Notes under the pieces: model-generated
Database searches by the model: none
Seen by the model: the letters and a program-made list of their open reading frames with translations, nothing else
What the model was told of the DNA's origin: nothing
Assembly: GCF_900606115.1 (NCBI RefSeq)
Contig: NZ_UWPJ01000005.1
Span: 62,001-126,000 of the forward strand
From: Pigmentiphaga humi
GTDB taxonomy: Bacteria; Pseudomonadota; Gammaproteobacteria; Burkholderiales; Burkholderiaceae_B
Direction of reading: 5' to 3'
Length of the DNA stretch: 64,000 nt
In this document: positions 51,258-60,532 of the stretch, one piece after another
Position numbering within the stretch: position 1 is the first letter of the stretch
Layout: the number at the start of each line of letters is the position of its first letter
Position numbers and translations under genes: made by a program

Positions 51258-52564
51258 GCGGCCTCCGCGGCGCGATCGCGCAACTCGGCCAGGCTGTCGG
51301 CGCGCAAGGCCTGCCACAGCACCCCCGCGGCCACGACGGCCGCATTGCGCAATTGGCCTTCGTCCACCAGCGCTCGGGTGTCGGCGGGCGTCAGCAGCAG
51401 GCGCAGGGCGCTGCCGGGCTCGTCGAATCCGGCGATCAGGCGCATCGCGGGAATGCCGCAAGCGGCGAAGTTCGCATGGTCGCTGTTCGCCATCAGCGGC
51501 AGGTGGATGCCGACGTCGTTGCCGGCCAGCCCCGCGCCCGCCCGGGCGAACTCTCCCAGGCGTTCGAATCCCGAGGTCAGCGCGGTCAGGCGCGGAGACC
51601 CCGCCAGCGAATCGAGGTTGACGTTCAGCGCCATCGCCGCGCGGCGCGGCTCGGGCATGGCCGCCAGCCACTCGCGCGAGCCGTTCAGCGCCCACTCCTC
51701 CGCGCTGAACAGGCACACCGTCAGCCCGCGGCGCATGGCATGCATCCGCGGGGCGAAAGCGCGCGCCAGCGCGATCGCCGCCGCCGCGCCCGTGGCGTTG
51801 TCCAGCGCGCTTTCGGCCAGCGGGTGTCCGTCGATGTGCGCCGACAGCACCACGCGCTCTTCGGCCCGCTCGGCCTGCCCGCCCGGCAGATCGAGCACCA
51901 GGGTGTCGGTGCGGGCCTGCGGCAGGTCTTCCCCCCTGATCGTCAGGCGGACGCGCGCGCCGGCCTTTTGCAAGGCCTGCGCGGCTTCGGCGGAAATGCC
52001 CATGGCGGGGATGCCCGGACCGCCCGCGCGGCCCGAGGAGCCCGATACCGGGCCGACGCCGGCCTCGGGCTGGACCACCAGAAAAGCGGCGGCGCCCGCC
52101 CGATGCGCGGCGCCGAGCTTGACGCGGCGATGGACCGTCTGGGTGGAAAAAGGATATTCATGCCGGACCATCACCGCGTGGCCGCGGACGGCCTCGCCCG
52201 CCGCGGCGATCATGTCCGGCGTACCGCGCCCCAGGTCGAGCACGGGCAGATCGACGCCCGCTTCCGGCGTAAAGGCCGTTCCCAGCAGGGGCACGGCTTC
52301 CAGCTGCCTGCCGTCGGGCAGGCTCGTCAGAGAAGCATGGTCGCACCGCCATCCGGCGTAGGCCGTCGGTTCGCGCGACACCGGACCGAACGCCGCCAAT
52401 TGGCGCTCGCACCACTCCTGGGCGGCGCGCTCGCTCGCGGTACCCGCCATGCGTCCGCCGTGCCGGCACAAGGCCTCGAAATCCGTCCACAGTTCCCGGT
52501 CGTTCCGCAGGCGCCGGCCGAGCTCGTCGAACGCCGCGCGCTCCGCGGCAGCGTCCCGCGTCAT
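51254..52564 (-). CDS. M28 family metallopeptidase
   Basis: 436 residues, starting at the ATG at 52564 that overlaps the stop of the hydrolase gene (ATGA). A PA-type insert lies around 130-205, followed by the peptidase core. All five di-zinc ligands of the M28 family can be placed: His in SAHIDGHPL, Asp in SALDNATGA, Glu-Glu in FSAEEWALNGS, Asp in NVNLDSL and His in NSDHANFAA. No signal peptide is evident, so it is likely cytoplasmic. Members are aminopeptidases or carboxypeptidases, and some deacylate amides. Confidence 0.87.
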   Translation of the reverse strand: MTRDAAAERAAFDELGRRLRNDRELWTDFEALCRHGGRMAGTASERAAQEWCERQLAAFGPVSREPTAYAGWRCDHASLTSLPDGRQLEAVPLLGTAFTPEAGVDLPVLDLGRGTPDMIAAAGEAVRGHAVMVRHEYPFSTQTVHRRVKLGAAHRAGAAAFLVVQPEAGVGPVSGSSGRAGGPGIPAMGISAEAAQALQKAGARVRLTIRGEDLPQARTDTLVLDLPGGQAERAEERVVLSAHIDGHPLAESALDNATGAAAAIALARAFAPRMHAMRRGLTVCLFSAEEWALNGSREWLAAMPEPRRAAMALNVNLDSLAGSPRLTALTSGFERLGEFARAGAGLAGNDVGIHLPLMANSDHANFAACGIPAMRLIAGFDEPGSALRLLLTPADTRALVDEGQLRNAAVVAAGVLWQALRADSLAELRDRAAEAA

Positions 52565-53232
52565 GCCAGGTGCTCGTCGAGGAAAGCCAGCGTGCGCTGC
52601 TGGGCCAGGGCGGCCGATTCCGCATGGTAGAGATCGCGCTGGTCGCAATTGAAACCGTGTCCGGTGGCATAGAAGTGGACGATGGTCGCGGGCGCGACGC
52701 GGGCGGGCTCCAGCATTTTCTCCTTGGACACCAAATGGTCGCGCTCGCCCCAATGCAGCATCATGGGAATGCGCGGCGTCGGCTCGAGCACGGTGGGAAT
52801 GGCGTTGCCGTAGTAAGAGACCGCGCACGCGAATCCCTTTCCGCGCGCCGCCGTCACCCAGGCGGCGGTGCCGCCCCAGCAAAAGCCGACGATGCCCACC
52901 TTGCCGGCCTCGGCCACGGCGCGTCCGGCGGCCTCGATGTCCAGGACCGCGCCGTCCCAATCGATCAGCTTCATCAAGGCCTGCCCCTTGCGCACGTCGT
53001 CGTCGCCATACCCCAGGTCCAGCCCCGGCTCGACGCGATCGAAGACGCTGGGCGCGATGGCCAGATAGCCCCATTCGGCATACCGGTCGGCCACGCTGCG
53101 CATATGGCTGTTCACGCCGAAGATCTCGGGCAGGATGACCACGCCCGCCCGGGACTTGCCCTGCGGCCTGGCCACATAGCCGTCGAATTCGAAACCGTCC
53201 GCCGCTGTCAGGCGCATCCGTTCACCGCTCAT
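52561..53232 (-). CDS. Dienelactone hydrolase family protein
   Basis: 223 residues. The start at 53232 is set by GGAGG nine bases upstream; a ten-codon longer form is possible. The alpha/beta-hydrolase fold has GVVILPEIFGVNSHMRSVAD and the nucleophile Cys in VGIVGFCWGGTAAW, as in true dienelactone hydrolases, with the His in YATGHGFNC. It hydrolyses esters or lactones. It is cotranscribed with the M28 peptidase and oxidoreductase. Confidence 0.88.
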   Translation of the reverse strand: MSGERMRLTAADGFEFDGYVARPQGKSRAGVVILPEIFGVNSHMRSVADRYAEWGYLAIAPSVFDRVEPGLDLGYGDDDVRKGQALMKLIDWDGAVLDIEAAGRAVAEAGKVGIVGFCWGGTAAWVTAARGKGFACAVSYYGNAIPTVLEPTPRIPMMLHWGERDHLVSKEKMLEPARVAPATIVHFYATGHGFNCDQRDLYHAESAALAQQRTLAFLDEHLA

Positions 53233-53278
53233 CTTGCATATCCTCCTTGTTCGAACGAGCACCCGCAGGTGCCGTTCA

Positions 53279-54253
53279 TCAATCCACTTTGATACCGGCT
53301 TTCGCGGCCACGTCGCGCCAGGCGGCGAATTCTTTGCTCATCAGGCCGGCGAAGGCCGCCGCGTCGCGCGTCGAGGGCGAGATGCCCAGCGCCGCGAAGC
53401 GCTCCACGATGGCAGGATCGCGCATGGCGGCCGTCACCGCCTTCGCGATGCGGGCCGAGATATCGGCGGGCAGCCCCGCCGGCGCGATCACGCCCCACCA
53501 GTTCAGGACGTGCACGCCCTGCACTCCCAGGCGGTCGAAGGTGGGAATCTCGGGAAAGTCCTTCAGCGGCTCGGGCGACGCGACGGCCAGCGGCCGCAGG
53601 CGGCCGTTCTTGACCAGGGGCATGCCCGACGCGGTGCTGGTGAAGATGGCATCCACCTGCCCGGCGATGGTCTCGTTCATGGCGGGTCCCGAACCACGGT
53701 ACGGCACGCTGACCAGCGTGGTCTTGGTGCGCAGCTGGAGCAGTTCGGCGGCCAGGTGGCCCAGCGAGCCGGGGCCGGCATTGGCGATATTCACGGGACG
53801 ATCGTGCGCCTGCTTGAGGAACGACGGCAGGTCGGCCGCGCCCGAGGCCGGCACGAACAGCACCAGCGGCGCGGATCCCACCTGGGCGATGGTGGAGAAA
53901 TCCTTGGCCACGTCGTAGCCGGGCGACGCATGGCGCACCGCGGCGTTGAGCACCAGGGCCACGTCGGCCAGCATGATGGTGTAGCCGTCGGGCGCGGAGC
54001 GCGCCAGCTGCGTGGCGGCGATCGCCGTATTCGCGCCGGCGCGGTTGATGACGACGACCGATACGCCGAGCTGTTTTTGCAGCGCCGGAGCCAGCGCCCT
54101 GACGACGATGTCGGAGGCGCCGCCAGGCGCGTACGGCACGACGAACTCGATGGGGCGCGAAGGATAGGGGGAGTCCGCGCGGGCGGGAGCGGAAGCCGCC
54201 GCGGCGCAGGCGGCTCCCGCCAGGAAAAGGCGGAGAAGGGAGGAGGCACGCAT
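53279..54253 (-). CDS. Bug family substrate-binding protein
   Basis: 324 residues, using the ATG at 54253, where the signal peptide MRASSLLRLFLAGAACAAAA begins. The mature protein opens YPSRPIEFVVPYAPGGASDI and contains NRAGANTAIAATQLA. It is a periplasmic binder of a carboxylate. It heads the operon of enzymes that follows (46 bases to the hydrolase) and likely delivers or senses their substrate. The LysR gene lies 78 bases upstream. Confidence 0.92.
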   Translation of the reverse strand: MRASSLLRLFLAGAACAAAASAPARADSPYPSRPIEFVVPYAPGGASDIVVRALAPALQKQLGVSVVVINRAGANTAIAATQLARSAPDGYTIMLADVALVLNAAVRHASPGYDVAKDFSTIAQVGSAPLVLFVPASGAADLPSFLKQAHDRPVNIANAGPGSLGHLAAELLQLRTKTTLVSVPYRGSGPAMNETIAGQVDAIFTSTASGMPLVKNGRLRPLAVASPEPLKDFPEIPTFDRLGVQGVHVLNWWGVIAPAGLPADISARIAKAVTAAMRDPAIVERFAALGISPSTRDAAAFAGLMSKEFAAWRDVAAKAGIKVD

Positions 54254-54331
54254 GTCTTGGACGCCCGAAAGAATAGGAAGCGCCACATTAAGTTCGGGCC
54301 CCGGGAGGGTCAAACGAAAACTGGCGGACCC

Positions 54332-55273
54332 TCATTCCGTCATGGAATGCCACGAATCCAGGTGTTTTTGTATACGCATCTGCGTCGTTTCGGCTTCCGC
54401 CAGCATCCAGTCCAGGAACCGGTCGCGCGGCCCGCCGTGGCTGGTGCCGGTGGGCAGCACCGCATGGTAGGCATACCGGGTGCGCACGCATTCGCCCAGC
54501 GGCCGCACCAGCCGGCCGTTTTCCAGGTGGTCCAGCACGAGGAACAGCGGGCATATCGCCAGGCCCAGTCCGGCGACCACCGCCGGGATCAGCACGGAGA
54601 AACCCTCGAACAGCAGCCCGCTGCCGGCGCGGGGGTTCCACCCCGGCGCGGCGCTCGTGCTCCATTCCCGCCAGTCATAGCCGCGCTGCGCGCGATGCAG
54701 CACGGGCAGGCCCTGGAGCTGGCGCAGCGTGGCGCGCGTATCGCCCAACAAGCCGGGGCTGGCCACCAGCGCCATCTCCCGCCCCAACAGGCGCATGGCG
54801 CGGGCGTCGGGCCAGCGCCCCGCGCCGACGCGGACTTCGAGGTCGAAGCGTTCGCTCACGGGAGAGAAATCCGGCAGCCGCGGGCGGAGGATCAAGCGCG
54901 TTCCCGGCGCGCGCTCGCGAAAGCCCGGCAGGCGCGGGATCAGCCAATACGAGGCGAAGGCCGGCGACGCGGAAATCTCGACCGCGGCGGCGGGGACTTT
55001 CTCTCCCGCCACCTCCTGGGCGATGGCCCGGCCCTCCTGGAGCATGGCCATCGCATCGCTCGCGTGCGCGAGATACGCATGGCCCGCGGGCGTGAGCGCC
55101 AGCGTTTTTCCCGACCGCACGAACAGCCGGCAGCCGAGCTGCTCCTCCAGCGCCTGGACCTGTTTGCTGACGGCGCTCTGCGTCAGGCACAGCGTATCGG
55201 CCGCCCGGGTAAAGCTGTTGCAGCGGGCCACCTCGATGAAGGCGCGCAGGACGGGAATGGAAGGAATGGTCAT
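54332..55273 (-). CDS. LysR family transcriptional regulator (head of Bug-hydrolase-peptidase operon)
   Basis: 313 residues. The N-terminal helix-turn-helix is LRAFIEVARCNSFTRAADTL and LTQSAVSKQVQALEEQLGCR; the effector domain fills the rest. It lies just upstream of the five-gene operon in the same orientation and diverges from the glutamate-cyclase gene across 149 bases, so it could control either or both. Confidence 0.92.
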   Translation of the reverse strand: MTIPSIPVLRAFIEVARCNSFTRAADTLCLTQSAVSKQVQALEEQLGCRLFVRSGKTLALTPAGHAYLAHASDAMAMLQEGRAIAQEVAGEKVPAAAVEISASPAFASYWLIPRLPGFRERAPGTRLILRPRLPDFSPVSERFDLEVRVGAGRWPDARAMRLLGREMALVASPGLLGDTRATLRQLQGLPVLHRAQRGYDWREWSTSAAPGWNPRAGSGLLFEGFSVLIPAVVAGLGLAICPLFLVLDHLENGRLVRPLGECVRTRYAYHAVLPTGTSHGGPRDRFLDWMLAEAETTQMRIQKHLDSWHSMTE

Positions 55274-55318
55274 GGGAACCGGGGGCCGCAGGCAGGCGAG
55301 CGGGATGCGCCGCTCTTC

Positions 55319-55333
55319 ATAATATTTGCTTAT
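55319..55333. promoter_or_regulatory. Candidate LysR box
   Basis: ATAATATTTGCTTAT is an inverted repeat (ATAA...TTAT) that contains the T-N11-A motif of LysR regulators. It lies 46 bases before the LysR start, in the gap with the divergent operon. Confidence 0.4.
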
Positions 55334-55422
55334 CGGTAGCGCCGAGAATTCGATTATGCGATCGAGTCCGGCGCGATCCAGAATCGCTCCCAGTCTAATC
55401 CAGAGCCACAGCGGAGCATCCG

Positions 55423-56460
55423 ATGCCGGACATCATCGGCGAGTACGTCGACCGACTCGTCACCGTTGAAATGCGCAATCGCGCAATGAACCACAACATC
55501 ATCGGCGGGATCTACGAGCAGGCGCGCGCGGAGGGCGGCGGCAGGCCGATCAGCGCACGCGCCGCGCAAGCCCTGGTCGATGCCGTGCGGCCCGGCGACC
55601 GCGTCCTGATCGTGACCGGCGCGGGCTACGCGCCCGAGGCGCCGAACGGCGAAAGCGACGGACCGCCCGGCGCCGCGGCGCTGGCCCATGCGCTGTTCTG
55701 GGGATTGCGGGCCGTGCCGGTCTTCGTGACCGAACCCTGCCATGCCCCGCCGGTAGTGGCCAGCAGCCAGGCCGCCGGCATCATGGTGCGCGACTACGCG
55801 CTGTGCCACGACCGCAGGATGGGCGCGGCGCTCGCGGTCTCGCCCGAACGGCAGGAGGAAGTGGCGGCCTGGGCCGCCGGCCTGCTCGACGCCTACCGGC
55901 CGAGCGCCATCGTCGCCATCGAGCGGCTGGGACCCAACGAGCACGGGGTGATCCATTACTCCACCGGCGTGCGCCCCGAGGCCTGCATCGACCTCGCGCC
56001 GCTTTTCGAGCTGGCCGCGCGGCGCCGCATCCTGTCGATCGGCATCGGCGACAACGGCAACGAGATCGGCTTCGGACGCATCTTCCCGTTCATGAAGGAT
56101 TTCCATCCCTATGGTCGGCGCTGCCAGTACGAGGGCGGCGTCGGCGTGCCGACCACGGTCGCCACGGACATCTTCTTCCCGGCATCGATATCCAACTGGG
56201 GCGCCTACGGCCTGAGCGCCATGCTCGCCTTCCTGTGCGGCCGGCTCGACGTGCTGCATACGCCCGCCGTCGAACGCGAGGTGATCCGGGCCTGCCTGGA
56301 CGCCGGCGGCTGGGAAATGCGCTATTGCACCTCGCGCTTCATCGTGGACGGCACCGAAGGCGAAAGCTCGATGGCGATCGTCCAGCTCTTGCGCGACATG
56401 GTGCGCGTCAACATCGCTTCACCCGACCGTGGGCTGTCCCACGGCGACCTCGACCACTAG
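55423..56460 (+). CDS. D-glutamate cyclase-like (DUF4392) protein
   Basis: 345 residues. The signature resembles the DUF4392/D-glutamate cyclase C-terminal family: VLIVTGAGYAPEAPNGESDGPPG, VAIERLGPNEHGVIHYS and SIGIGDNGNEIGFGRIFPFM with the acidic, metal-binding GDNGNE. The enzyme characterised in mitochondria converts D-glutamate to 5-oxoproline. Here it is followed by a Bug protein, a maleate-isomerase-like protein and a LysR gene, an acid-catabolic setting. The exact substrate is unproven. Confidence 0.75.
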   Translation: MPDIIGEYVDRLVTVEMRNRAMNHNIIGGIYEQARAEGGGRPISARAAQALVDAVRPGDRVLIVTGAGYAPEAPNGESDGPPGAAALAHALFWGLRAVPVFVTEPCHAPPVVASSQAAGIMVRDYALCHDRRMGAALAVSPERQEEVAAWAAGLLDAYRPSAIVAIERLGPNEHGVIHYSTGVRPEACIDLAPLFELAARRRILSIGIGDNGNEIGFGRIFPFMKDFHPYGRRCQYEGGVGVPTTVATDIFFPASISNWGAYGLSAMLAFLCGRLDVLHTPAVEREVIRACLDAGGWEMRYCTSRFIVDGTEGESSMAIVQLLRDMVRVNIASPDRGLSHGDLDH

Positions 56461-56487
56461 ATTTTTCTTACCTCAGGAGAGTCCGAC

Positions 56488-57462
56488 ATGTCTGCATCGC
56501 TCAGACGCATATTTGCCTGCCTGTTCGTTTCGCTCGGCGCCGTCGGCGCGGCCCACGCCCAGGCGCCGGCGTCTTCCGGCCGGCCGCTGCGCATCATCGT
56601 TCCCTACGCCTCCGGCGGCCTGGCCGACATCACCGCCCGCCTGCTGTCCGAGCACCTGACCGCGCGGCTGCACCAGCCCGTGGTGGTGGAAAACAAGCCG
56701 GGCGCCAACGGCGCGATCGGCACGGCCCAGGTCGCCAAGGCCGCGCCCGACGGCAATACGCTGGTCTACGTCGTCAGCTCCCACGTCTTCGGGCGCGCGC
56801 TCATCCCCGACCTGCCGTTCGACCCCATCAAGGACTTCGCGCCCGTCACGCTGGCGACGCGCACGGCGATGGTGCTGGTGGCCTCGCCTTCGCTGCCGGT
56901 GAACAACGTGCCGGAACTGGTGGCCTACGTGCGCGCGCGGCCGAACCAGCTCGCCTTCGCCTCGGCGGGCAACGGCAGCAACGTCCACGTCTTCGGCCAA
57001 TGGTTCGCCGACCTGGCCGGGCTCAAGATGACCCACGTTCCCTACAAGGGCAGCGCGGCCGCCCACATGGACCTCATCGCCGGCCGCACGCAGATCGTGT
57101 TCGATACGCTGGGCGCCGTGCAGCCGCACGTGGCCGCGGGCAATCTCAAGATACTGGCCGCGGGCGCGGAAAGGCTCCCGCAATACCCCGACATCCCCAC
57201 GGTCGCCGAGGCCGGTTACCCCGGATTCCGCGCCGAATCGTGGGGCGCCGTGCTGGCTCCCGCCGGCACGCCGGCCGCGCGCATCGACCAGCTCAATCGC
57301 GAGATCGTCGCGGCGCTGAAGCTGCCCGAGGTCCGCAAGCGCCTCGAGGACGCCGGCGCGCAAGTGGTCGGCAGCACGCCCGCCGAGCTGGGCGAAATCC
57401 TGGTGACCGAAGAAAAGAAATACGGCGAGCTGATCCGCCGCATGGGGATCCGGCTCGAATGA
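56488..57462 (+). CDS. Bug family substrate-binding protein
   Basis: 324 residues with a signal peptide (about 1-24, ending AAHAQ). The Bug signature is RPLRIIVPYASGGLADITAR and VVENKPGANGAIGTAQVAKA. A ribosome site (CAGGAGAG) precedes the start. It lies 27 bases after the cyclase-like gene and 26 before the isomerase, so it probably binds the acid they process. Confidence 0.93.
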   Translation: MSASLRRIFACLFVSLGAVGAAHAQAPASSGRPLRIIVPYASGGLADITARLLSEHLTARLHQPVVVENKPGANGAIGTAQVAKAAPDGNTLVYVVSSHVFGRALIPDLPFDPIKDFAPVTLATRTAMVLVASPSLPVNNVPELVAYVRARPNQLAFASAGNGSNVHVFGQWFADLAGLKMTHVPYKGSAAAHMDLIAGRTQIVFDTLGAVQPHVAAGNLKILAAGAERLPQYPDIPTVAEAGYPGFRAESWGAVLAPAGTPAARIDQLNREIVAALKLPEVRKRLEDAGAQVVGSTPAELGEILVTEEKKYGELIRRMGIRLE

Positions 57463-57488
57463 TCCAGGAACCAGGAAGGAGCATGTCC

Positions 57489-58265
57489 ATGAAAGCCGTT
57501 TCCCTCTACGCGCCCTACGGCTGGAAGGCGAAGATCGGCCTGATCGTCCCGTCCACCAACACCATCAACGAGCCGGAGTTCTGGCGCATGGCGCCCGATG
57601 GAGTCGGCGTGTTCGCGGCCCGCGCCATGCTGTTGGGCAGCATGACGCAGGAATCCTACGTCGCCATGGCCGAGGCGACCCGCTCGGCCGCCGAACAACT
57701 GGGCACCGCCGAGGTCGACATCGTCGCCTACGGCTGCACGTCCGGCTCGTTCATGTGCCCGATGTCCGAGCTCGTGGCGGACCTGCGGACGCGCGCCGGC
57801 GTGCCGGCGCTCGCCGCCTCGGGCGCGGTCGTCGCGGCGCTGCGGGCGCTGGGCGTACGCAAGGTGGCGGTCGCGACGCCCTATGTGGAGCTCGTCAACC
57901 GGCGCGAGCGGGAATTCCTGGAGGAGTACGGCTTCGGCGTAACGTCGCTGCACGGCCTGCAAATGGGAGAAACGCAGGAAGAACGCCGCGGCATCGGACG
58001 GGTTCCCCCCGAGGCCATCTACCGGCTGGCCCGCATGGCCGACCGGCCCGAGGCGGACGCCGTCTTCATTTCGTGCACCAATCTGGCCTCGCTCGGCGTA
58101 ATCGCGGCGCTGGAGCGCGACCTCGGCAAGCCCGTCATCGCCAGCAACCAGGCCTGCTTCTGGGCATGCATGAGGCGCCTCGGCCTGAACGACGCGGTGC
58201 CGGGCTACGGCAGCCTGCTCGAGAACTGCCTGGCGCCTATCGACGACTCCGCCTTCGAAGTATGA
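57489..58265 (+). CDS. Maleate isomerase / Asp-Glu racemase superfamily protein
   Basis: 258 residues. Two ATGs compete: 57483 has AAGGAG only one base away, while 57489 has it at seven, so 57489 is chosen. The fold starts WKAKIGLIVPSTNTINEPEF; the two catalytic cysteines of this superfamily are in AYGCTSGSFM and SCTNLASLG. Presence of both cysteines argues for isomerase or racemase activity and against the one-Cys arylmalonate decarboxylases. Maleate cis-trans isomerase is the closest type. Confidence 0.82.
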   Translation: MKAVSLYAPYGWKAKIGLIVPSTNTINEPEFWRMAPDGVGVFAARAMLLGSMTQESYVAMAEATRSAAEQLGTAEVDIVAYGCTSGSFMCPMSELVADLRTRAGVPALAASGAVVAALRALGVRKVAVATPYVELVNRREREFLEEYGFGVTSLHGLQMGETQEERRGIGRVPPEAIYRLARMADRPEADAVFISCTNLASLGVIAALERDLGKPVIASNQACFWACMRRLGLNDAVPGYGSLLENCLAPIDDSAFEV

Positions 58266-58302
58266 TCGGCGGCATCCGAGCATCGATAATCGCATCGCCA
58301 CC

Positions 58303-59259
58303 TTGGCACGTCCGCTGAACTTCCGCCAGCTCGAAGCATTCCGCGCCGTCATGCTGACCGGCAGCATGACGGGCGCCGGACATGCCATGTCCATTTCTCA
58401 GCCCGCGGTTTCGCGCCTGATCCACGACCTCGAGCACGAATTGAAGCTGGTGCTGTTCCAGCGCCAGGGCGTGCAAATCATCGCGACCGAGGCGGCGGTG
58501 CAGCTATACCGGGAAGTGGAGCGGCACTTCTCGGGTGCCGACCGGATCCGCGAGGCGGCGCGCGCGATCCGGCTGTCGACGACGGGCTACCTGCACGTGG
58601 GGACGATGCCGAACCTGGCCTCGCACTGCCTGCCGGAAGCCATCGGCCTGCTGTTGCAGCGCCATCCCGACGTCGTCGTTTCCGTCCATCCCGACAGTTC
58701 GATCAACCTCGTTTCCATGCTGCTGCACGCGCAGCTGGACATCGTGTTCGGCGCGCTTCCGCCCGACCCGAACGGACTGGAGCACGACCCCTTTCCCTCT
58801 ACCCAGGCGGTCTGCGTCATGCCGGCCTCCCACCCGCTCGCGCGCAAGAAGCGGGTCGCGGTCAACGACCTGGACGGACAGGATCTCGTCGCGCTCGGCC
58901 AGGCCAGCCGCCAGCGCATCCAGCTCAACAACGCGATGCTGGCGGCCGGGGTGCGGCCCAACATCCGCGTCGAGACCATGCATTCCTCCTCGGTAATCGG
59001 CTACGTGAGCCGCGCGATCGGGATCGCGGTCATCGATCCCATCGCCATCATCGGCCACCGGACGCCCAAGGTCGCCATCCGGCCCTTCACGCCCACGATA
59101 TCGCTGGATTTCTCGGCCGTTTACCGGCGCAACGTGCCCAGGTCGGACGCCGCCACCACACTCACCCGCGTGCTCAAGCAGGTGGTCGCGGACAAACTGG
59201 GGGAGATGGAAACCCGGATCCCCCAGGCGGCGGGCCGCCGCCGGACGGGCAAGGTTTAA
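58303..59259 (+). CDS. LysR family transcriptional regulator (end of cyclase-Bug-isomerase operon)
   Basis: 318 residues from a TTG start at 58303, the only start directly before LNFRQLEAFRAVMLTGSMTG, where the helix-turn-helix begins; SISQPAVSRLIHDLEHELKL follows. It is 37 bases downstream of the isomerase gene in the same direction, so it is probably the regulator of that operon encoded at its end. Confidence 0.9.
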   Translation: MARPLNFRQLEAFRAVMLTGSMTGAGHAMSISQPAVSRLIHDLEHELKLVLFQRQGVQIIATEAAVQLYREVERHFSGADRIREAARAIRLSTTGYLHVGTMPNLASHCLPEAIGLLLQRHPDVVVSVHPDSSINLVSMLLHAQLDIVFGALPPDPNGLEHDPFPSTQAVCVMPASHPLARKKRVAVNDLDGQDLVALGQASRQRIQLNNAMLAAGVRPNIRVETMHSSSVIGYVSRAIGIAVIDPIAIIGHRTPKVAIRPFTPTISLDFSAVYRRNVPRSDAATTLTRVLKQVVADKLGEMETRIPQAAGRRRTGKV

Positions 59260-59299
59260 AATGGGGGCCACTCTTCTTCGATAGACCCCAGTCCAGATC

Positions 59300-60532
59300 A
59301 TGTCCGAAGGCTTCACCACCCGTATCCTGCACAGCGACCGCCGCGGCTCGGTCGAGCACGGCGCCCTGCACAAGCCCATGCACACCGCGTCCGCCTTCGG
59401 CTACGAAGACGCGCAAACCCTGGTCGACGTGTTCCAGGGCCGCAACCCGGGATATTCGTACGGCCGCCAGGGCAATCCCACCACTGCCGCGCTCGAGACC
59501 AAGCTCACCGAGATGGAAGACGGCATCGGCACCGTGTCCTTCTCGACCGGCATGGCCGCCATCGCCGCGGTGCTGACCACGCTGCTGCGCGAGGGCGACC
59601 ACGTCGTCTCCAGCGGCTTCCTGTTCGGCAATACCAACAGCCTGTTCGCCACCATGAACGGCCTGGGCGTGGACGTGGACTTCGTCGACGCCACCGACGC
59701 CGCCAACGTCGAACGGGCGCTGCGGCCCAACACCCGCCTGGTGTTCGTCGAGACCATCGCCAACCCCCGCACCCAGGTGGCCGCGCTGGCCGAGATCGGC
59801 GCGCTGTGCAAGGCCCGCGGCGTGCTGTACGTGGTCGACAACACCATGACCTCGCCCTACCTGTTCCGCCCCAAGGCGGTGCAGGCCGACCTGAGCATCA
59901 ATTCGCTCACCAAGTACATCTGCGGCCACGGCAACGCGCTGGGCGGCGCGGTCACGGACACCGGCCTGTTCGACTGGACCGCCTATCCCAATATCAGCCC
60001 GTCGTACCGCGGCATCAAGCCGGCCATGCAGGGCCTGCAGCAGATCAAGAAGAAGGGCCTGCGCGACATGGGCGCGACCCTGGGATCCGAAGCCGCCCAT
60101 CGCATCGCGGCCGGCGCCGAGACCCTCAGCCTGCGCATGGACCGCGCGTGCGCGACGGCCGACGCGCTGGCCGCGCAGCTCGCCGCCCATCCCAAGGTCA
60201 AGCGCGTCTATCACCCGAGCCTGCCTGACCATCCGCAGCACGAACGCGCCCGCGCCCTGTTCAAGCGCGGCGGCGCGCTGCTCAGCTTCGAGCTGCAGGA
60301 CGGGCTGGATCCGGTGCGTTTCCAGAACCAGTTGCGTGTCGTCATTTCCGCCACCCACCTGGGCGACAACCGCACGCTGGCCATTCCGGTGGCGCAGACC
60401 ATCTACTGGGAAATGGGCCCGGAACGCCGCCGCGAGATGGACATCGCCGATTCGCTGATCCGCGTCTCGGTCGGCATCGAGGAGCCCGAAGACCTGCTGG
60501 CCGACTTCGCCCGGGCCTGCGACGCGGTCTAG
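59300..60532 (+). CDS. Cystathionine gamma-synthase / O-succinylhomoserine sulfhydrylase family PLP enzyme
   Basis: 410 residues. The Cys/Met metabolism PLP signature is clear: YSYGRQGNPTTAALETKLTE, SFSTGMAAIAAVLTTLL, VVDNTMTSPYLFRP and the PLP lysine in INSLTKYICGHGNALGG. The enzyme acts in methionine or cysteine metabolism by gamma-replacement or gamma-elimination; exact substrate cannot be read from motifs. Its last four bases overlap the end of the converging kinase gene. Confidence 0.92.
   Translation: MSEGFTTRILHSDRRGSVEHGALHKPMHTASAFGYEDAQTLVDVFQGRNPGYSYGRQGNPTTAALETKLTEMEDGIGTVSFSTGMAAIAAVLTTLLREGDHVVSSGFLFGNTNSLFATMNGLGVDVDFVDATDAANVERALRPNTRLVFVETIANPRTQVAALAEIGALCKARGVLYVVDNTMTSPYLFRPKAVQADLSINSLTKYICGHGNALGGAVTDTGLFDWTAYPNISPSYRGIKPAMQGLQQIKKKGLRDMGATLGSEAAHRIAAGAETLSLRMDRACATADALAAQLAAHPKVKRVYHPSLPDHPQHERARALFKRGGALLSFELQDGLDPVRFQNQLRVVISATHLGDNRTLAIPVAQTIYWEMGPERRREMDIADSLIRVSVGIEEPEDLLADFARACDAV

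Noticed and set aside
57489-58265. Arylmalonate decarboxylase, an enzyme known from Bordetella
   Set aside because: That enzyme has one catalytic cysteine; this protein has cysteines in both superfamily positions (GCTSGS and SCTNLA), which fits isomerases or racemases.
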